Part shown: piece after piece, positions 15,890 to 26,244 of the stretch
How the letters are laid out: every line of letters begins with the position of its first letter
Numbering within the stretch: position 1 is the stretch's first letter
Assembly: GCF_013408425.1 (NCBI RefSeq)
Contig: NZ_JACBYV010000001.1
Coordinates: forward strand, 5,022,001-5,086,000
Source of the DNA: Pseudomonas flavescens
GTDB taxonomy: Bacteria; Pseudomonadota; Gammaproteobacteria; Pseudomonadales; Pseudomonadaceae
Reading direction: 5' to 3'
Length of the DNA stretch: 64,000 nt
The notes under the pieces: generated by a model
Told to the model about the DNA's origin: nothing
Seen by the model: only the letters and a program-made list of their open reading frames with translations
The model's database searches: none
Translations under genes and position numbers: made by a program

Positions 15890-18602
15890 ACCAGCTGCCG
15901 TAGTAATCGTTGTACGTGACGAACTTGCCGTCGACCTTGACCGATGAGGTTTCGCTGCCCCACACCTGCCCGACGGCCTTGCGGGCTGCAGCGTTATCGC
16001 CGCTGCTGACGAGCTGGTCGTAGGCTGCGTTGTAGGCCGCATGGTTGGCTGCCGAACCATTGATGCTGATGTCCGGGCCGCCGTTGGCGATGATCTCTCG
16101 CTGTACCTTGATGTTGTTCAGCACCGCAGCGCCCTCGTCTTGCAGGGCACCGCTGACGTAGGCAGCCTTGGAAGAAAGGTTTTCCTCGTAGGGGTGGGTG
16201 GCATGGCCCACCTCGTGAGCCAACAGTTGGGTCACCGTGGCGGGCGAGCCACGCATGTCGCCGTCGATGACGATCCGGCTCACGTCACCTTCCTGACTCA
16301 CGTATGTCCCTGCGCCTGCAGGGCCGTATTCGATATCCCAGCCTTGCTCCTGCAGCGAGCGCAGATCCTCCTGCAGCGCGGGTGACTGGGCGGCAATGCG
16401 ATCCACTGCGCTGCCGAGGCCGGTGGTAACGGCGGCAGGCGTATCGGCCGCCGCGGGTGCATTGCTCCTCAAAGAGAGGCTGCCCTGTGCGTCGGCGCCC
16501 GGGCGCTTGTCATTACCCTGGGCGCTCGATGCGGCCTGCGAACCGAGGTCGCGCAGAACGCCAGTGACCGCTGCGAGTGCACCGACCTGCGAGCCGGGCT
16601 CCGCCTTGCCGCTGTGTTCTGGCGCTGGCTGTGCGGTACCCGAGTTGAGCAGGATATCGGAGGGGGCATCGGCGTGCAGATACTCCTGCGCCTTGAAGTG
16701 GATGTCCTTGGCACTGAGGTAGATGGCATCCGGCGTCAGGGTCAGTTGCGAGCTGCCGACCTTGAACTCGATCTTGTCGCCGGCCGAGACGGCCCAGGTC
16801 TTGCCGACGAAATCGGTGCGGTTCATGCCCACTGCCGAGAACATCGCCATGCCGATGTTGCGGTTGTAGCCCAGACCGACGTTGGTCATCTTGGCCATGC
16901 CGATGCTCTCGACCTTGAAGCGGCCGATGTTGACTGTCTTGTTGTGGCCAATGCTGTAGCGCTCGTTGCGGGCGATCTTCTTGGTGCGGTTGGCGCCGAC
17001 ATCGACGGTCTCGTTGCGGCCGATGGACTTGCTGCGGTCGCGGCCGATGGCGTGGGTCTCATCCAGCTCGACGACGATGTCCTGATTGCGTTCGGCATGG
17101 ATGTACAGCTGCTCTTCGCCCTTCTTGTCCTCCATGCGGATTTCATTGAACTGAGCAGGCGTACCTCCCTTGCTGGAGCGGCTCTTGACACCGCTCTGCG
17201 TGGCGTTGGCTGGCAGGTCGTAAGGCACGGTCTGTTCGGCGTTGTAGACGCGGCCGGTGATGATGGGCCGATCGGGGTCGCCCTCGAGGAAGCTGACGAT
17301 GACTTCCTGACCGATACGCGGAATCTGGATCGAACCCCAGTTCTTGCCGGCCCAGTTCTGCGATACGCGGATCCAGCAGGAGCTGTTCTCGTTGGACTGG
17401 TCGTGACGATCCCAGTAGAAGTGCACCTTCACCCGGCCGAACTGATCGGTCCAGATTTCCTCCCCTTGTGGGCCTACCACCATGGCCGTCTGCGGCCCCT
17501 GCACGATCGGCTGGACGGTCAGTGGCAGCGGGCGAAAAACCTGGCTGGCATCGATGCAGTCGAGGCGGCTGTCGAACTGCAGCGGTTCGTCGCTGGTATT
17601 GTTCTCGAAGGCTTCCTGAACGATCTGGTAGTCGGCACTGACCGTCAGGTATTCGCGGTTCTGATCGGCGCGTGGGTAGCCGGTCATGCTGAACAGATGA
17701 CCGGCTCCGATCCCGCGCGCGTTGCTGCGCAACTGCACGCGCTCGTACTGGGTATGGAGGGCCTCGATACGATTGCGCGCGTATTGCTCGCCGTCCTTGC
17801 TCTGTACGTATTCACCGGGATAGTCGAACAGCGGGTGCCCGGCGTTGCTGTGCGGGCGCGAGACGATCGAGCGCACTTCCAGACGCGCGCTGGGGCGTTG
17901 AAAGTCGTAGTCGTTGAGTTCCAGCGAACCTGGCTGCACTTCATGGTTGAGGTGCCAGTCGTAGATGTGGTCGCGCTCGCGCATCTGATCTTCCAGCGGG
18001 AAGTAGGGCACGCTGGCGTAGCCGGGAGCGGCTCGGTGTGCGCCATAGGCGTCGCACAGCACCAGCACGTGGCGGGCCTGCTCGTGGCGGAAGTAGTAGT
18101 AGATGCCTTCCTGCTCGAGCAGCCGGCTGACGAAGTCGAGGCTGGTTTCGCGGTATTGCACGCAGTATTCCCACTCCCGGTAGGAGCGGGTGAGGGCGTC
18201 TTCGAAATCGGAGAAACCCAGGTCGCGAAATACCTGCTTGACGATATCGGGCACCGTCTTGTTCTGGAATATCCGGCAGTCGGAGGTTCGCGACAGCAGC
18301 CATAACCAGGGCTTGAGGCTGACCCGGTAGCTGGCGAACTGACCGCTGCCAGCCGCCTGGCTGCAGCGTGCAGCGATGCCGTGGAAGTAGCGGTCGCTAC
18401 CGTCGGCCAGTTGCAGGGTCAGCCCCATCGGCTTGCCCAGCAGGGCATCGAGTGGCAGCGCATGATCTTCGGAGATCAGCGCCAGCTCATAGGCGAAGGG
18501 GCGGCTGAGTTCGTCCCGGCCCTCCATTCGTCGCAGCACCAGCACGTCACCACCCAGCGGGGTGGTGACGATTGCCATGCGTGCATCCTGAGTGATTGCC
18601 AT
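15867..18602 (-). CDS. vgrG: Evolved VgrG spike (TssI) with C-terminal zinc metallopeptidase
   Basis: A 911-residue T6SS tip protein. Residues about 1-640 are the VgrG trimeric spike: gp27-like region, then gp5-like OB fold (EEIWTDQFGRVKVHFYWDR, SCWIRVSQNWAGKNWGSIQI) and a needle of repeated V/I-G-x-N units. After a linker, residues about 730-911 form a zincin: HEVGH at 796-800 with Glu823 (LQDEG) as possible third ligand. Such tips, as in P. aeruginosa VgrG2b, act in the target periplasm. AGAGGA precedes the ATG. The gene follows clpV after 35 bases, and a lipoprotein gene overlaps its end. Confidence 0.9.
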   Translation of the reverse strand: MAITQDARMAIVTTPLGGDVLVLRRMEGRDELSRPFAYELALISEDHALPLDALLGKPMGLTLQLADGSDRYFHGIAARCSQAAGSGQFASYRVSLKPWLWLLSRTSDCRIFQNKTVPDIVKQVFRDLGFSDFEDALTRSYREWEYCVQYRETSLDFVSRLLEQEGIYYYFRHEQARHVLVLCDAYGAHRAAPGYASVPYFPLEDQMRERDHIYDWHLNHEVQPGSLELNDYDFQRPSARLEVRSIVSRPHSNAGHPLFDYPGEYVQSKDGEQYARNRIEALHTQYERVQLRSNARGIGAGHLFSMTGYPRADQNREYLTVSADYQIVQEAFENNTSDEPLQFDSRLDCIDASQVFRPLPLTVQPIVQGPQTAMVVGPQGEEIWTDQFGRVKVHFYWDRHDQSNENSSCWIRVSQNWAGKNWGSIQIPRIGQEVIVSFLEGDPDRPIITGRVYNAEQTVPYDLPANATQSGVKSRSSKGGTPAQFNEIRMEDKKGEEQLYIHAERNQDIVVELDETHAIGRDRSKSIGRNETVDVGANRTKKIARNERYSIGHNKTVNIGRFKVESIGMAKMTNVGLGYNRNIGMAMFSAVGMNRTDFVGKTWAVSAGDKIEFKVGSSQLTLTPDAIYLSAKDIHFKAQEYLHADAPSDILLNSGTAQPAPEHSGKAEPGSQVGALAAVTGVLRDLGSQAASSAQGNDKRPGADAQGSLSLRSNAPAAADTPAAVTTGLGSAVDRIAAQSPALQEDLRSLQEQGWDIEYGPAGAGTYVSQEGDVSRIVIDGDMRGSPATVTQLLAHEVGHATHPYEENLSSKAAYVSGALQDEGAAVLNNIKVQREIIANGGPDISINGSAANHAAYNAAYDQLVSSGDNAAARKAVGQVWGSETSSVKVDGKFVTYNDYYGSWYDDNVDD

Positions 18603-18637
18603 CTAGCGTCCTCTAGCGCGGCGAGCGCCGCTGATGC

Positions 18638-21346
18638 TCACTGCGTTCGTTCGAAGTTGTAATGCAGCTCGTTGTTCTGCTGCGTTACCTGCACCCCACT
18701 CAGCGGTTTGCCCTCGAGCAGGCGGGTCAGGAACTCGCGGCTCATGTCCGGCAGCATGCTGTTGGTCAGGATGGCGTCGATCTGCCGGCCGCCACTCTCG
18801 TTCTCGGTGCAGCGCGAGACCACCAGATCGATCACGCTGTCGTCGTAATCGAACGGCACCTTGTGGGTGCTTTCGATGCGCTTCTTGATGCGCTCGAGTT
18901 GCAGGCGAGTGATCGCCTTGAGCATGTCATCGGAGAGCGGGTAGTAGGGGATGGTCACCAGGCGGCCGAGCAGGGCTGGCGGGAAGATCTGCAACAGGGG
19001 GGCGCGCAGTGCCTTGGCGATGCCTTCGGGGTCGGGCATCAGCTCCGGGTCGCTGCACAGCCCGGCGATCATCTCGGTACCGGCGTTGGTGGTGAGCAGG
19101 ATCAGGGTGTTCTTGAAGTCGATCTGACGGCCTTCGCCATCTTCCATCACGCCCTTGTCGAACACCTGGAAGAAGATCTCGTGCACGTCCGGGTGAGCTT
19201 TCTCCACCTCGTCGAGCAGCACCACGCTATAGGGCTTGCGACGCACCGCTTCGGTCAGCACGCCGCCCTCGCCGTAGCCGATGTAGCCCGGTGGCGCCCC
19301 CTTGAGGGTGGAAACCGTGTGCGCTTCCTGGAACTCGCTCATGTTGATGGTGATGACGTTCTGCTCGCCGCCGTAGAGGGCTTCGGCCAGGGCCAGGGCG
19401 GTTTCGGTCTTGCCCACGCCGGAGGTGCCCGCGAGCATGAACACGCCGATCGGCTTGTTGGGGTTGTCCAGGCCGGCACGGGAGGTCTGGATACGCTTGG
19501 CGATCATCTCCAGGGCGTGGTCCTGGCCGATGATGCGCTTCTTCAGGTGCTGGTCGAGCTTGAGGATGGTTTCCAGCTCGTTGCGTGCCATGCGCCCGAC
19601 CGGGATGCCCGTCCAGTCGGCGACCACCGAGGCGACCGCCTGGTAATCCACGGTCGGCAGAATCAGCGGCGTTTCACCCTGAAGGGCACTGAGACGTTGC
19701 TGCAGATCAGTGAGAGTGTCGCGCAGCGCGCTGCGTTCCTCGTCGCTCAGAGCCGGTTGTTCGGCGCCTGCTTCACGGCTGGTGTCGTCCACCGGCTCGG
19801 CGGCGGTGCGCAAGCGGGCACGGGTGGCCAGCAGTTGGTCCACCAGGGCCTTCTCGTCGGCCCAGCGGGTTTCCAGGGTGACCAGGCGCAGGCGTTCTTC
19901 GGCCAGCGCCGTGTCGACGTCCAGCAGGCGGCTGCCGATGGTGACGCCAATGGCCTGTTCACGGCCGATGATCGCGCGCTCGGTCTCCAGGGACTCGATG
20001 CGCCGACGGCTGTCGTCCACTTCGGCGGGCACGGCGTGCAGGCTGATGGCTACGCGGGCGCAGGCGGTGTCGAGCAGGCTGACCGACTTGTCCGGCAACT
20101 GACGGGCCGGAATGTAGCGGTGCGACAGCTTGACGGCAGCCTCCAGGGCTTCGTCGAGGATCTGCACCTGATGGTGTTTTTCCATGGTCGAGGCAACGCC
20201 GCGCATCATCAGGATCGCACGGTGCTCGGAAGGTTCGTCCACCTGCACGACCTGGAAGCGGCGGGTCAGCGCAGGGTCCTTCTCGATGTGTTTCTTGTAT
20301 TCCGCCCAGGTGGTGGCGGCCACGGTACGCAGGGTGCCGCGGGCCAGCGCAGGCTTGAGCAGGTTGGCGGCATCGCCGGTACCGGCGGCGCCACCGGCGC
20401 CGACCAGGGTGTGGGCTTCGTCGATGAACAGGATGATCGGCTTGGGTGAGCTCTGAACGTCCTCGATGACCTGCCGCAGGCGCTGTTCGAACTCGCCCTT
20501 CATGCTTGCGCCCGCCTGCAGCAGGCCGACGTCCAGGCTACGCAGCTCGACGTCCTTGAGGCTTGGCGGTACGTCGCCGGCGACGATACGCAAGGCGAAA
20601 CCTTCGACCACCGCGGTCTTGCCGACCCCGGCCTCGCCAGTGAGGATCGGGTTGTTCTGACGGCGACGCATGAGGATGTCGACCAGCTGGCGAATCTCGT
20701 CGTCGCGCCCGACGATGGGGTCGAGCTTGCCGCTGCGCGCCTGTTCGGTGAGGTCGACGGTGAAGCGCTTGAGCGCCTCCTGCTTGCCCATTGCGCTTGG
20801 CGCGATGGCACCACTGGCTTCACCCGGCACCGCACCGGCATCGAAACCGTCGGTGGCGCTCAGGGCATTCTCCGGCGAGGCACCGACGATCTCGTCGAAG
20901 CGTTCGGTGAGGGTCTCGATCTTGACCTTGTCGAACTCGCGAGAGATGGCCAGCAAGGCATTGCGCAGGCTCGGTGTCTTGAGAATGCCGACCACCAGAT
21001 AGCCGGTGCGTACCTGGTTTTCACCGAACATCAGGCTGCCGTAGACCCAGCCGCGCTCGACCGCTTCCTCGACGTGGGAGGACAGGTCGGTGATCGATGT
21101 GGAGCCGCGCGGCAAGCGATCCAGGGCTTCGGTGATGTCCTTGGCCAGGCGGCCCGGCTCGATGCTGAACTGACGCACGATCTGGTGCAGGTCGGAGTCC
21201 TGCAACTGCAGGATCTGATGCAGCCAGTGGGTCAGCTCGACGTAGGGATTGCCACGCAGCTTGCAAAATACGGTGGCGGCTTCGATGGCCTTGTAGGCGA
21301 CGCTGTTCAACTTGCCGAATAGCGCGGCGCGACTGATTTCACCCAT
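18638..21346 (-). CDS. clpV: ClpV/TssH AAA+ ATPase of the T6SS
   Basis: A 902-residue AAA+ disaggregase, the same length as ClpV1 of P. aeruginosa. It contains an N-terminal Clp-N domain (binds the TssC sheath), a first nucleotide-binding domain with Walker A GEAGVGKT and Walker [10 protein letters not shown], a coiled middle domain, and a second ATPase domain with [16 protein letters not shown] and VVLLDEVEK. It unfolds the contracted TssB/TssC sheath for reuse in the cytoplasm. It sits between tssG and vgrG, as in H1-type clusters. The start at 21346 agrees with the family N-terminus. Confidence 0.95.
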   Translation of the reverse strand: MGEISRAALFGKLNSVAYKAIEAATVFCKLRGNPYVELTHWLHQILQLQDSDLHQIVRQFSIEPGRLAKDITEALDRLPRGSTSITDLSSHVEEAVERGWVYGSLMFGENQVRTGYLVVGILKTPSLRNALLAISREFDKVKIETLTERFDEIVGASPENALSATDGFDAGAVPGEASGAIAPSAMGKQEALKRFTVDLTEQARSGKLDPIVGRDDEIRQLVDILMRRRQNNPILTGEAGVGKTAVVEGFALRIVAGDVPPSLKDVELRSLDVGLLQAGASMKGEFEQRLRQVIEDVQSSPKPIILFIDEAHTLVGAGGAAGTGDAANLLKPALARGTLRTVAATTWAEYKKHIEKDPALTRRFQVVQVDEPSEHRAILMMRGVASTMEKHHQVQILDEALEAAVKLSHRYIPARQLPDKSVSLLDTACARVAISLHAVPAEVDDSRRRIESLETERAIIGREQAIGVTIGSRLLDVDTALAEERLRLVTLETRWADEKALVDQLLATRARLRTAAEPVDDTSREAGAEQPALSDEERSALRDTLTDLQQRLSALQGETPLILPTVDYQAVASVVADWTGIPVGRMARNELETILKLDQHLKKRIIGQDHALEMIAKRIQTSRAGLDNPNKPIGVFMLAGTSGVGKTETALALAEALYGGEQNVITINMSEFQEAHTVSTLKGAPPGYIGYGEGGVLTEAVRRKPYSVVLLDEVEKAHPDVHEIFFQVFDKGVMEDGEGRQIDFKNTLILLTTNAGTEMIAGLCSDPELMPDPEGIAKALRAPLLQIFPPALLGRLVTIPYYPLSDDMLKAITRLQLERIKKRIESTHKVPFDYDDSVIDLVVSRCTENESGGRQIDAILTNSMLPDMSREFLTRLLEGKPLSGVQVTQQNNELHYNFERTQ

Positions 21347-21357
21347 TTTTCTGTCCT

Positions 21358-22389
21358 CTAATTCGGGGTATGGAGCGGCTGGCTGACGACATGCTGTCGT
21401 GCCAGCAGCAGATCCTTTGCATCCTGGTCGGGCGTGCCGAGCCAGGTATCGAAGCCGAGTCGGTAATCGCCGGCCAGGTTGGCCTGCGGTACTTCCTCCT
21501 GTTTGAGCACCAGGTTGGTGTCCCAGTCCAGTTCTTCACCGACGTATTCGGCCACCCAGGCCGCCAGCTCGGCGAGCAGGGGCTGATCCGGCAGCAAACG
21601 TCGGTACTGCGCCAGGCTCAACGGGCCCATGCGCAAGCGAAACTTGTGTTGCCGATCCCACACGTGGGTACCCAGGCACAGGTCCACGCCGAGGGTGCAG
21701 GTCGAGGCGCCCAGGCGGCTGTATTCGGGGAGTTGCAACCATTGGCCGACATATTCCTCGAGAGCCACCGGCACGCCGAAGTACTCGCTGAGGATCGCCT
21801 GCAGGCCGTCCGGATAGCGGGTCTGCGCGGCCAAGTGGCCGGTGAAGTAATAGCGTGCGGCGTCGTTGATCGGGCCTTGGCCCATGAGGCTGTGCATGCC
21901 TCGGCCCGACAGCGCGCCGAGACGTGGTGACCAGTAGTCATCGCCTGCACGATCCTGACTGACGGTGGGCCGTGCCTCGGCCCAGGCGCGGTAGAACAGG
22001 GTCAGCAGGCGATGATTGAACACGTCGAGAAAGCGCTTGAACGTGGCGTCGCCGTGGTGCCGCTGGCGCTCGCGGGCGTGTTCGGTCAGGTGCAGCGGCA
22101 GCGGGCCGTTGGGCCCGGTGAGACCGAAGAAGAACTGCTCGATGCGCGGTGTGCCGGTGCTGTCGTGGATGACGCTGGCCAGGGTCGAGGGCGCGAAACC
22201 GCAGTCCGGCTTCTGGCCGAGACGCAGCGGGTCGTCGACCAGGCGCACGGAATGGCCGAGGCGCGGGCGTTCGGGGTATTCGCACTCGATGCGCCGCATG
22301 GCCTGGAAGAAGTCATAGTTCCAGGGCGCATCGGCCATCGCCGCCAGCGTGTTTACAGGGTCGGCCGACATCCGGGCTTGGCCCTCCAT
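21358..22389 (-). CDS. tssG: TssG, T6SS baseplate component
   Basis: A 343-residue baseplate wedge protein that pairs with TssF. Diagnostic parts are PWNYDFFQAMRRIECEYPER, GLTGPNGPLPLHLTEHARER with HGDATFKRFLDVFNHRLLTL, and GRGMHSLMGQGP. The ATG at 22389 overlaps the tssF 3' end by 37 bases; an internal ATG at 22371 with GGAGG upstream would give 337 residues and is equally credible. The gene is translationally linked to tssF and is followed after 11 bases by clpV. Confidence 0.93.
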   Translation of the reverse strand: MEGQARMSADPVNTLAAMADAPWNYDFFQAMRRIECEYPERPRLGHSVRLVDDPLRLGQKPDCGFAPSTLASVIHDSTGTPRIEQFFFGLTGPNGPLPLHLTEHARERQRHHGDATFKRFLDVFNHRLLTLFYRAWAEARPTVSQDRAGDDYWSPRLGALSGRGMHSLMGQGPINDAARYYFTGHLAAQTRYPDGLQAILSEYFGVPVALEEYVGQWLQLPEYSRLGASTCTLGVDLCLGTHVWDRQHKFRLRMGPLSLAQYRRLLPDQPLLAELAAWVAEYVGEELDWDTNLVLKQEEVPQANLAGDYRLGFDTWLGTPDQDAKDLLLARQHVVSQPLHTPN

Positions 22390-24212
22390 CGCATCACTTC
22401 GCCCCGCTCGGTGGTGCGCAGCACCGTTTCGGTGAAGCTGTTGATCGATACGTAACGTGTCAGGAAGCGCTCCAGCACCGAGCCGAGCAGGAACACCCCG
22501 GTACCGCGGAAGGCGTTCTCGTCGAACTCCAGGCCGATCTCCAGGCCGCGGCCGAAGACGATCGGCCCGGGCATCGGCAGGCGTCGCGTGCAGGCCTTGC
22601 TGCTGACCTGACGCAGGCCGTCGATCTGCAACTGCAGGGCGTTGTCGCCAGCGTCGCCGTACAGGCGCATCAGCTCGCGCAGGGCGGCGGCGCCCTGGCC
22701 CTGTTCGCTGAGCGACAGGTAGTTGAGCGACAGCTGGCTGATCAGGCGCCAGGCGCTGGCATCATGGGCGCGACTGGCGCGCGGTCGGCTGGGGCCGGCC
22801 AGGCAGCGCACCGCGACCACCGGCGCACTGTCCTCCAGGGTGAAATCGCTGCGCGTCCCGCCGATCGGCATCGACAGCGGCAGATCGCGATTGGTGCACA
22901 GTGCGGCGATGCCCAGTTGGCGCAGATCGTGACGATAGGGTGCCTGGTTGGCGTCGACCAGGGAGATGAAGGTCTCACTGCCGATGTAGGTGGAGCGCGG
23001 GCCGTTGCGACGCTGTTTGCTCGACAGCACGCGAGGCTCGCGGCGCAGGCTGTACCAGGCCTGTTCGCGACCATAGCGCGAAGGGTCGCGCACGGCATAG
23101 AACGGCTGGAACGGTTGCTCCGGGCCGCTGCCATGGCCGCTGACTTCGGTGATCGAATGGATCTCGAAGTCTTGCGGGCGCGTGCGGTCGGCGATGATCT
23201 GATGTTCGTGGACACGGTCGCTGAGGTGAATGCGGTCGGCGCGCCGGGCGAACAGGTTGATCGCCGGAGTGCAGAACAGGCGGAACTGCTCGGCGCCGAT
23301 GCTGTTTTCCAGGCTGTTGTCGAGGCGATTGAACAGCACCACGATCTCCAGCTCCTGGCTGGCGTTGCGCTGCACGGCGCGTTTGAGCCCGGTCAGTTCG
23401 ACGAACAGGAAACGGTTCGGCAGGGCGAAGTATTCCTGCAGCAGGCGATAGCCCTGGAACGCTCGGGGCACCACCGGCAGTGCCGCGTCCTGGTCGTCGA
23501 AACCCCGTGGACGCAGGCTGTCGGGGGGCAGACGCTCGACCCACGAACCATCCACCGCCCGTACGAACAGGGCACAGGCATTGCCGAGCAATTGTTCGTA
23601 AAGACGGAAGGGTTGCTCGTCGGCGCCGTGCAGGAAGAACGTCAGGGTATCCAGATCCAGGGCATTGAAGGGCAGGCCGGCGCCAGTGCGCAGGCGCAGT
23701 TTCAAACCGGCCTTGGCACCGGGCTCGCTGGCGGCGAGGCGGCCGAGCTGCGTCGTCGGGTTGCCGAAATAGCTGGCCTGGGTCACTTCCAGCGGCCATA
23801 GCGTGACTGGCTGGCAGGTGCGGTATTCGCAGGCGGTCTGGGCTTCGCTGCCGAGCAGGCCACGTAGCGATGCGCCGCGTTCGAGGGTGAAGCCGCTACT
23901 CAGAGAGCCTTCGTTGGGATCGGCGCACAGTTGCACCACGGTCATCGACGGGGTCGGCGCCAGGTAGTGCGGGTAGGCGATCTCCAGCAGGTTGTGGGTG
24001 AAGGTCGGGTACTCGGCATCGAGCTTGAGCTGGACTCGTGCGGTCAGGTAGGCGAAGCCCTCGAGCAGTCGCTCCACGTAAGGATCGGCGCACTCCACGC
24101 CGGACAGCGTCAGGCGGCTGGCGATCTTCGGGAATTCGCCGGCGAACTCTTCGGCGCTCTCGCGGATATGTTGCAGTTCCTGGTTGTAGTAGCCGAGCAG
24201 GCGCGGGTTCAT
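22353..24212 (-). CDS. tssF: TssF, T6SS baseplate component
   Basis: A 619-residue protein starting [20 protein letters not shown] and containing the TssF hallmark [20 protein letters not shown] followed by [15 protein letters not shown]. TssF is the large wedge protein that, with TssG, TssE and TssK, forms the baseplate on which the tail tube and sheath polymerise. The length fits HsiG1-type proteins. The start overlaps the tssE stop (ATGA) and the end overlaps tssG. Confidence 0.95.
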   Translation of the reverse strand: MNPRLLGYYNQELQHIRESAEEFAGEFPKIASRLTLSGVECADPYVERLLEGFAYLTARVQLKLDAEYPTFTHNLLEIAYPHYLAPTPSMTVVQLCADPNEGSLSSGFTLERGASLRGLLGSEAQTACEYRTCQPVTLWPLEVTQASYFGNPTTQLGRLAASEPGAKAGLKLRLRTGAGLPFNALDLDTLTFFLHGADEQPFRLYEQLLGNACALFVRAVDGSWVERLPPDSLRPRGFDDQDAALPVVPRAFQGYRLLQEYFALPNRFLFVELTGLKRAVQRNASQELEIVVLFNRLDNSLENSIGAEQFRLFCTPAINLFARRADRIHLSDRVHEHQIIADRTRPQDFEIHSITEVSGHGSGPEQPFQPFYAVRDPSRYGREQAWYSLRREPRVLSSKQRRNGPRSTYIGSETFISLVDANQAPYRHDLRQLGIAALCTNRDLPLSMPIGGTRSDFTLEDSAPVVAVRCLAGPSRPRASRAHDASAWRLISQLSLNYLSLSEQGQGAAALRELMRLYGDAGDNALQLQIDGLRQVSSKACTRRLPMPGPIVFGRGLEIGLEFDENAFRGTGVFLLGSVLERFLTRYVSINSFTETVLRTTERGEVMRWRAKPGCRPTL

Positions 24213-24724
24213 CGTCGTCTCCGTGATGCGTCGGCGGGTAATACCTGAACGTGGCCGGTTTCCAGGTCCAGCTCGGTGGTCAGCAGCAGGCGTAGCGGCA
24301 TGGGATGTGCCCAGAGGTCGCCTTCGATCTCGAAACTCAGGGAGTTGTGGCTCATCTCCTCGGCCTCCTGGCGGGCGCGCACGCGCAGCGAGGCGCGCAC
24401 GATGCGTGGTTCGAAGTCGGCGATGGCCTTGGTCAGCAGGCGTTCCACCGCCTGGATATCGATACTCGAGGCGCTGTGCCCCGCCAGCGGCGGCAGGCCG
24501 AAATTGACCACCGAGCTGCCAGCCCGGGTCAGCGCCTCGTCATCGCTGGTCAGCGGTGCGACGGTGTTGAACAACCAGGCAAGGTCGCGCAGCACCGAAG
24601 CGCGCAACTGGTTGAGCGTCAGCACGCGCTTGTCGACGCTTTCCACCGGGTTGCCCGGATCGTCGTCGAGCAGGCGATCGAGCAGCGCAGGTTGCAGGCG
24701 CTCCTGACGTTTCAGGTCGGCCAT
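24209..24724 (-). CDS. tssE: TssE, gp25-like baseplate wedge protein
   Basis: A 171-residue gp25-like protein. The N-terminus has [15 protein letters not shown], then [15 protein letters not shown], and a C-terminal [20 protein letters not shown] with the lysozyme-like fold strand [11 protein letters not shown] region typical of TssE. It starts inside the 3' end of tagJ and ends overlapping tssF, so the tagJ-tssE-tssF-tssG run is tightly coupled. It nucleates the sheath on the baseplate. Confidence 0.92.
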   Translation of the reverse strand: MADLKRQERLQPALLDRLLDDDPGNPVESVDKRVLTLNQLRASVLRDLAWLFNTVAPLTSDDEALTRAGSSVVNFGLPPLAGHSASSIDIQAVERLLTKAIADFEPRIVRASLRVRARQEAEEMSHNSLSFEIEGDLWAHPMPLRLLLTTELDLETGHVQVLPADASRRRR

Positions 24725-25512
24725 GCCGCTGCATTCCCGTGCTCGAAACTCAGTGTGCGGACATCGAACAGCGCCTGTTCACCCTGATCGAAGGCGAACA
24801 GCCGCTGGCCCAGTGGCAGGCCGTTGTCCTGCCATTCGGTCTTGCGCGCCATACGCACCGCGCCGTCGGTACTGGTGTGGCTACCGGGATAACGGCTGGG
24901 AATCAGCGCCACGGTGCTGCCGCCATTGGTCAGGGTCACCTGAGCCGGCAACCAGACCAGGTCACGCAGGTCGCTGGGCGCTTCCAGGCTCAGGCTGGCG
25001 ATGTTTTCCATGGGCAGCCAGACGTAGCGGCCATTGACGATCAGCTCGAGTACCGGGCCCAGGCGCGGGTCGGCATCGGCCAGCCAGGCGAAGGGGGCAT
25101 CATCGAGCTGGCCCGGTACCGCTGACGCGGCTTCGAAGGCCTGGTCGCGCAGGCTCTGGGCGGCATCGGCGTTGCCCTGGGCATCCTGCTCCAGTGCCAG
25201 GATCAGCGGTGCCACCCACTCGGCGGGTTGGCCGAGGACTACCGGCGAGGTACGCCCGGCGAACACGTTCTCACGCAGTGCTTCGCAGTTCAGCGCGGTG
25301 CTGTAGGTCTGCACCATGGGCAGGCAGGCGGCATCGAGGTCGCCGGCAACCTTAAGCTGGTTCTGGGCGCGACTCCACTGGCCCATCACGGCCAGCAGCT
25401 GGAACAGGAAGACCCGCAGCTCCGCCTTGGCGGGTTGCGCCCGCACCTGATCCTGCAGCGCCTTCAGTGCCTCGTCGAGCCTTGCGTTACGCAGGTGTTC
25501 TTCGGCAGTCAT
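24712..25512 (-). CDS. tagJ: TagJ/ImpE (HsiE1) T6SS accessory protein
   Basis: A 266-residue protein with an N-terminal helical repeat part ([39 protein letters not shown]) and a C-terminal SciE-type domain ([40 protein letters not shown]). In P. aeruginosa the homologue binds the TssB N-terminal helix and is thought to link sheath and ClpV. The ATG at 25512 has CAGGGA 6 bases upstream. TagJ occurs in H1-type clusters, supporting the subtype. Confidence 0.9.
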   Translation of the reverse strand: MTAEEHLRNARLDEALKALQDQVRAQPAKAELRVFLFQLLAVMGQWSRAQNQLKVAGDLDAACLPMVQTYSTALNCEALRENVFAGRTSPVVLGQPAEWVAPLILALEQDAQGNADAAQSLRDQAFEAASAVPGQLDDAPFAWLADADPRLGPVLELIVNGRYVWLPMENIASLSLEAPSDLRDLVWLPAQVTLTNGGSTVALIPSRYPGSHTSTDGAVRMARKTEWQDNGLPLGQRLFAFDQGEQALFDVRTLSFEHGNAAAWPT

Positions 25513-25626
25513 CGTCGTTCCCTGTACTGGCGCGGCCATCGCTGCAGGGCGATGGCCATGAGGCCCGCGGCCCTCGCCCTGTGGGCAGGCGAGCTACGGA
25601 CCATTGAAATTCGCTATGGTCAAAAC

Positions 25627-25659
25627 CATCGATGCCCGGCGTGGTGCCGGGCATCGATG
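25627..25659 (-). terminator. Strong stem-loop downstream of hcp
   Basis: A perfect 14-bp stem (CATCGATGCCCGGC and its complement) with a 5-base loop. On the minus strand it is followed by GGTTTTG, a short T-run. A second 7-bp hairpin (CGCCCGA, loop AGC) lies at 25662-25678 between it and the hcp stop. It may stop or attenuate transcription after hcp, or protect the hcp mRNA end. Confidence 0.5.
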
Positions 25660-25682
25660 TACGCCCGAAGCTCGGGCGGGTG

Positions 25683-26171
25683 TTACACCTTGACGTTCTG
25701 GCGGATGTTCCAGCCGTACTTGACCGGGCCGCCGTCTTTGGCGCCGTCGGCTTTCTGCGGCTGATAGTCGACCAGAACCTGGGCGAAGTTCAGGGTGACG
25801 TTTTCGGTGAGGCGGTCTTCGCCACCGCTACCGCCAGTGCTGATGGAAGACACCAGGACTTCCTTCAGGGTGATGATCAGGTACTCGACCTGAGAATCGC
25901 CACCGGCCTTGCGGATGGTCAGCTTGGCTTCCGGATAATGCTTGCCGCTGGAGCAGGCCATCATCAGGTTGGGGCTGGACTTGTCGACGTACTTGGTCAG
26001 CGACAGATCCTGAATGTTGACCTTGCCGGCACCGCCGCCACCACCAACATGCATCGAGCCGGATTGGCTCATGCCCCAGCTCCAGGCCAGTACATCGACT
26101 TCGTCGGCATGGGTCTTGTCCTTGGACTCGCCCTTGACGTCGCCAATCTTGATGAACATATCAACAGCCAT
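25683..26171 (-). CDS. hcp: Hcp/TssD, T6SS tail-tube protein
   Basis: A 162-residue Hcp1-type protein, the length of P. aeruginosa Hcp1. It begins MAVDMFIKIGDVKGES and contains ADEVDVLAWSWGMSQSG, KYVDKSSPNLMMACSSGKHY and LTENVTLNFAQVLVDYQPQK. Hexameric rings stack into the expelled tube and can carry effectors in their lumen. The start is the second of two adjacent ATGs, with AAAGGAGG 5 bases upstream, the strongest ribosome-binding site noticed in the window, as expected for a very abundant protein. Stem-loops flank the gene. Confidence 0.97.
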   Translation of the reverse strand: MAVDMFIKIGDVKGESKDKTHADEVDVLAWSWGMSQSGSMHVGGGGGAGKVNIQDLSLTKYVDKSSPNLMMACSSGKHYPEAKLTIRKAGGDSQVEYLIITLKEVLVSSISTGGSGGEDRLTENVTLNFAQVLVDYQPQKADGAKDGGPVKYGWNIRQNVKV

Positions 26172-26210
26172 CATTCCTCCTTTCGTGGCTTTTGCCACTC
26201 TGTTTCAACT

Positions 26211-26230
26211 GCGTCCGCGAGAGCGGACGC
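26211..26230 (-). promoter_or_regulatory. Stem-loop between tssC and hcp
   Basis: A perfect 8-bp stem GCGTCCGC/GCGGACGC closed by a 4-base loop, 15 bases after the tssC stop and about 40 before the hcp start. There is no T-run, so it may be an mRNA processing or stability element that allows more Hcp than TssC. Confidence 0.4.
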
Positions 26231-26244
26231 CACAGTGACGAACC

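Noticed and set aside
16614..18305. 563-codon plus-strand frame opposite vgrG
   Set aside because: Val/Asp-rich antisense shadow of VgrG; no start signal or family pattern.
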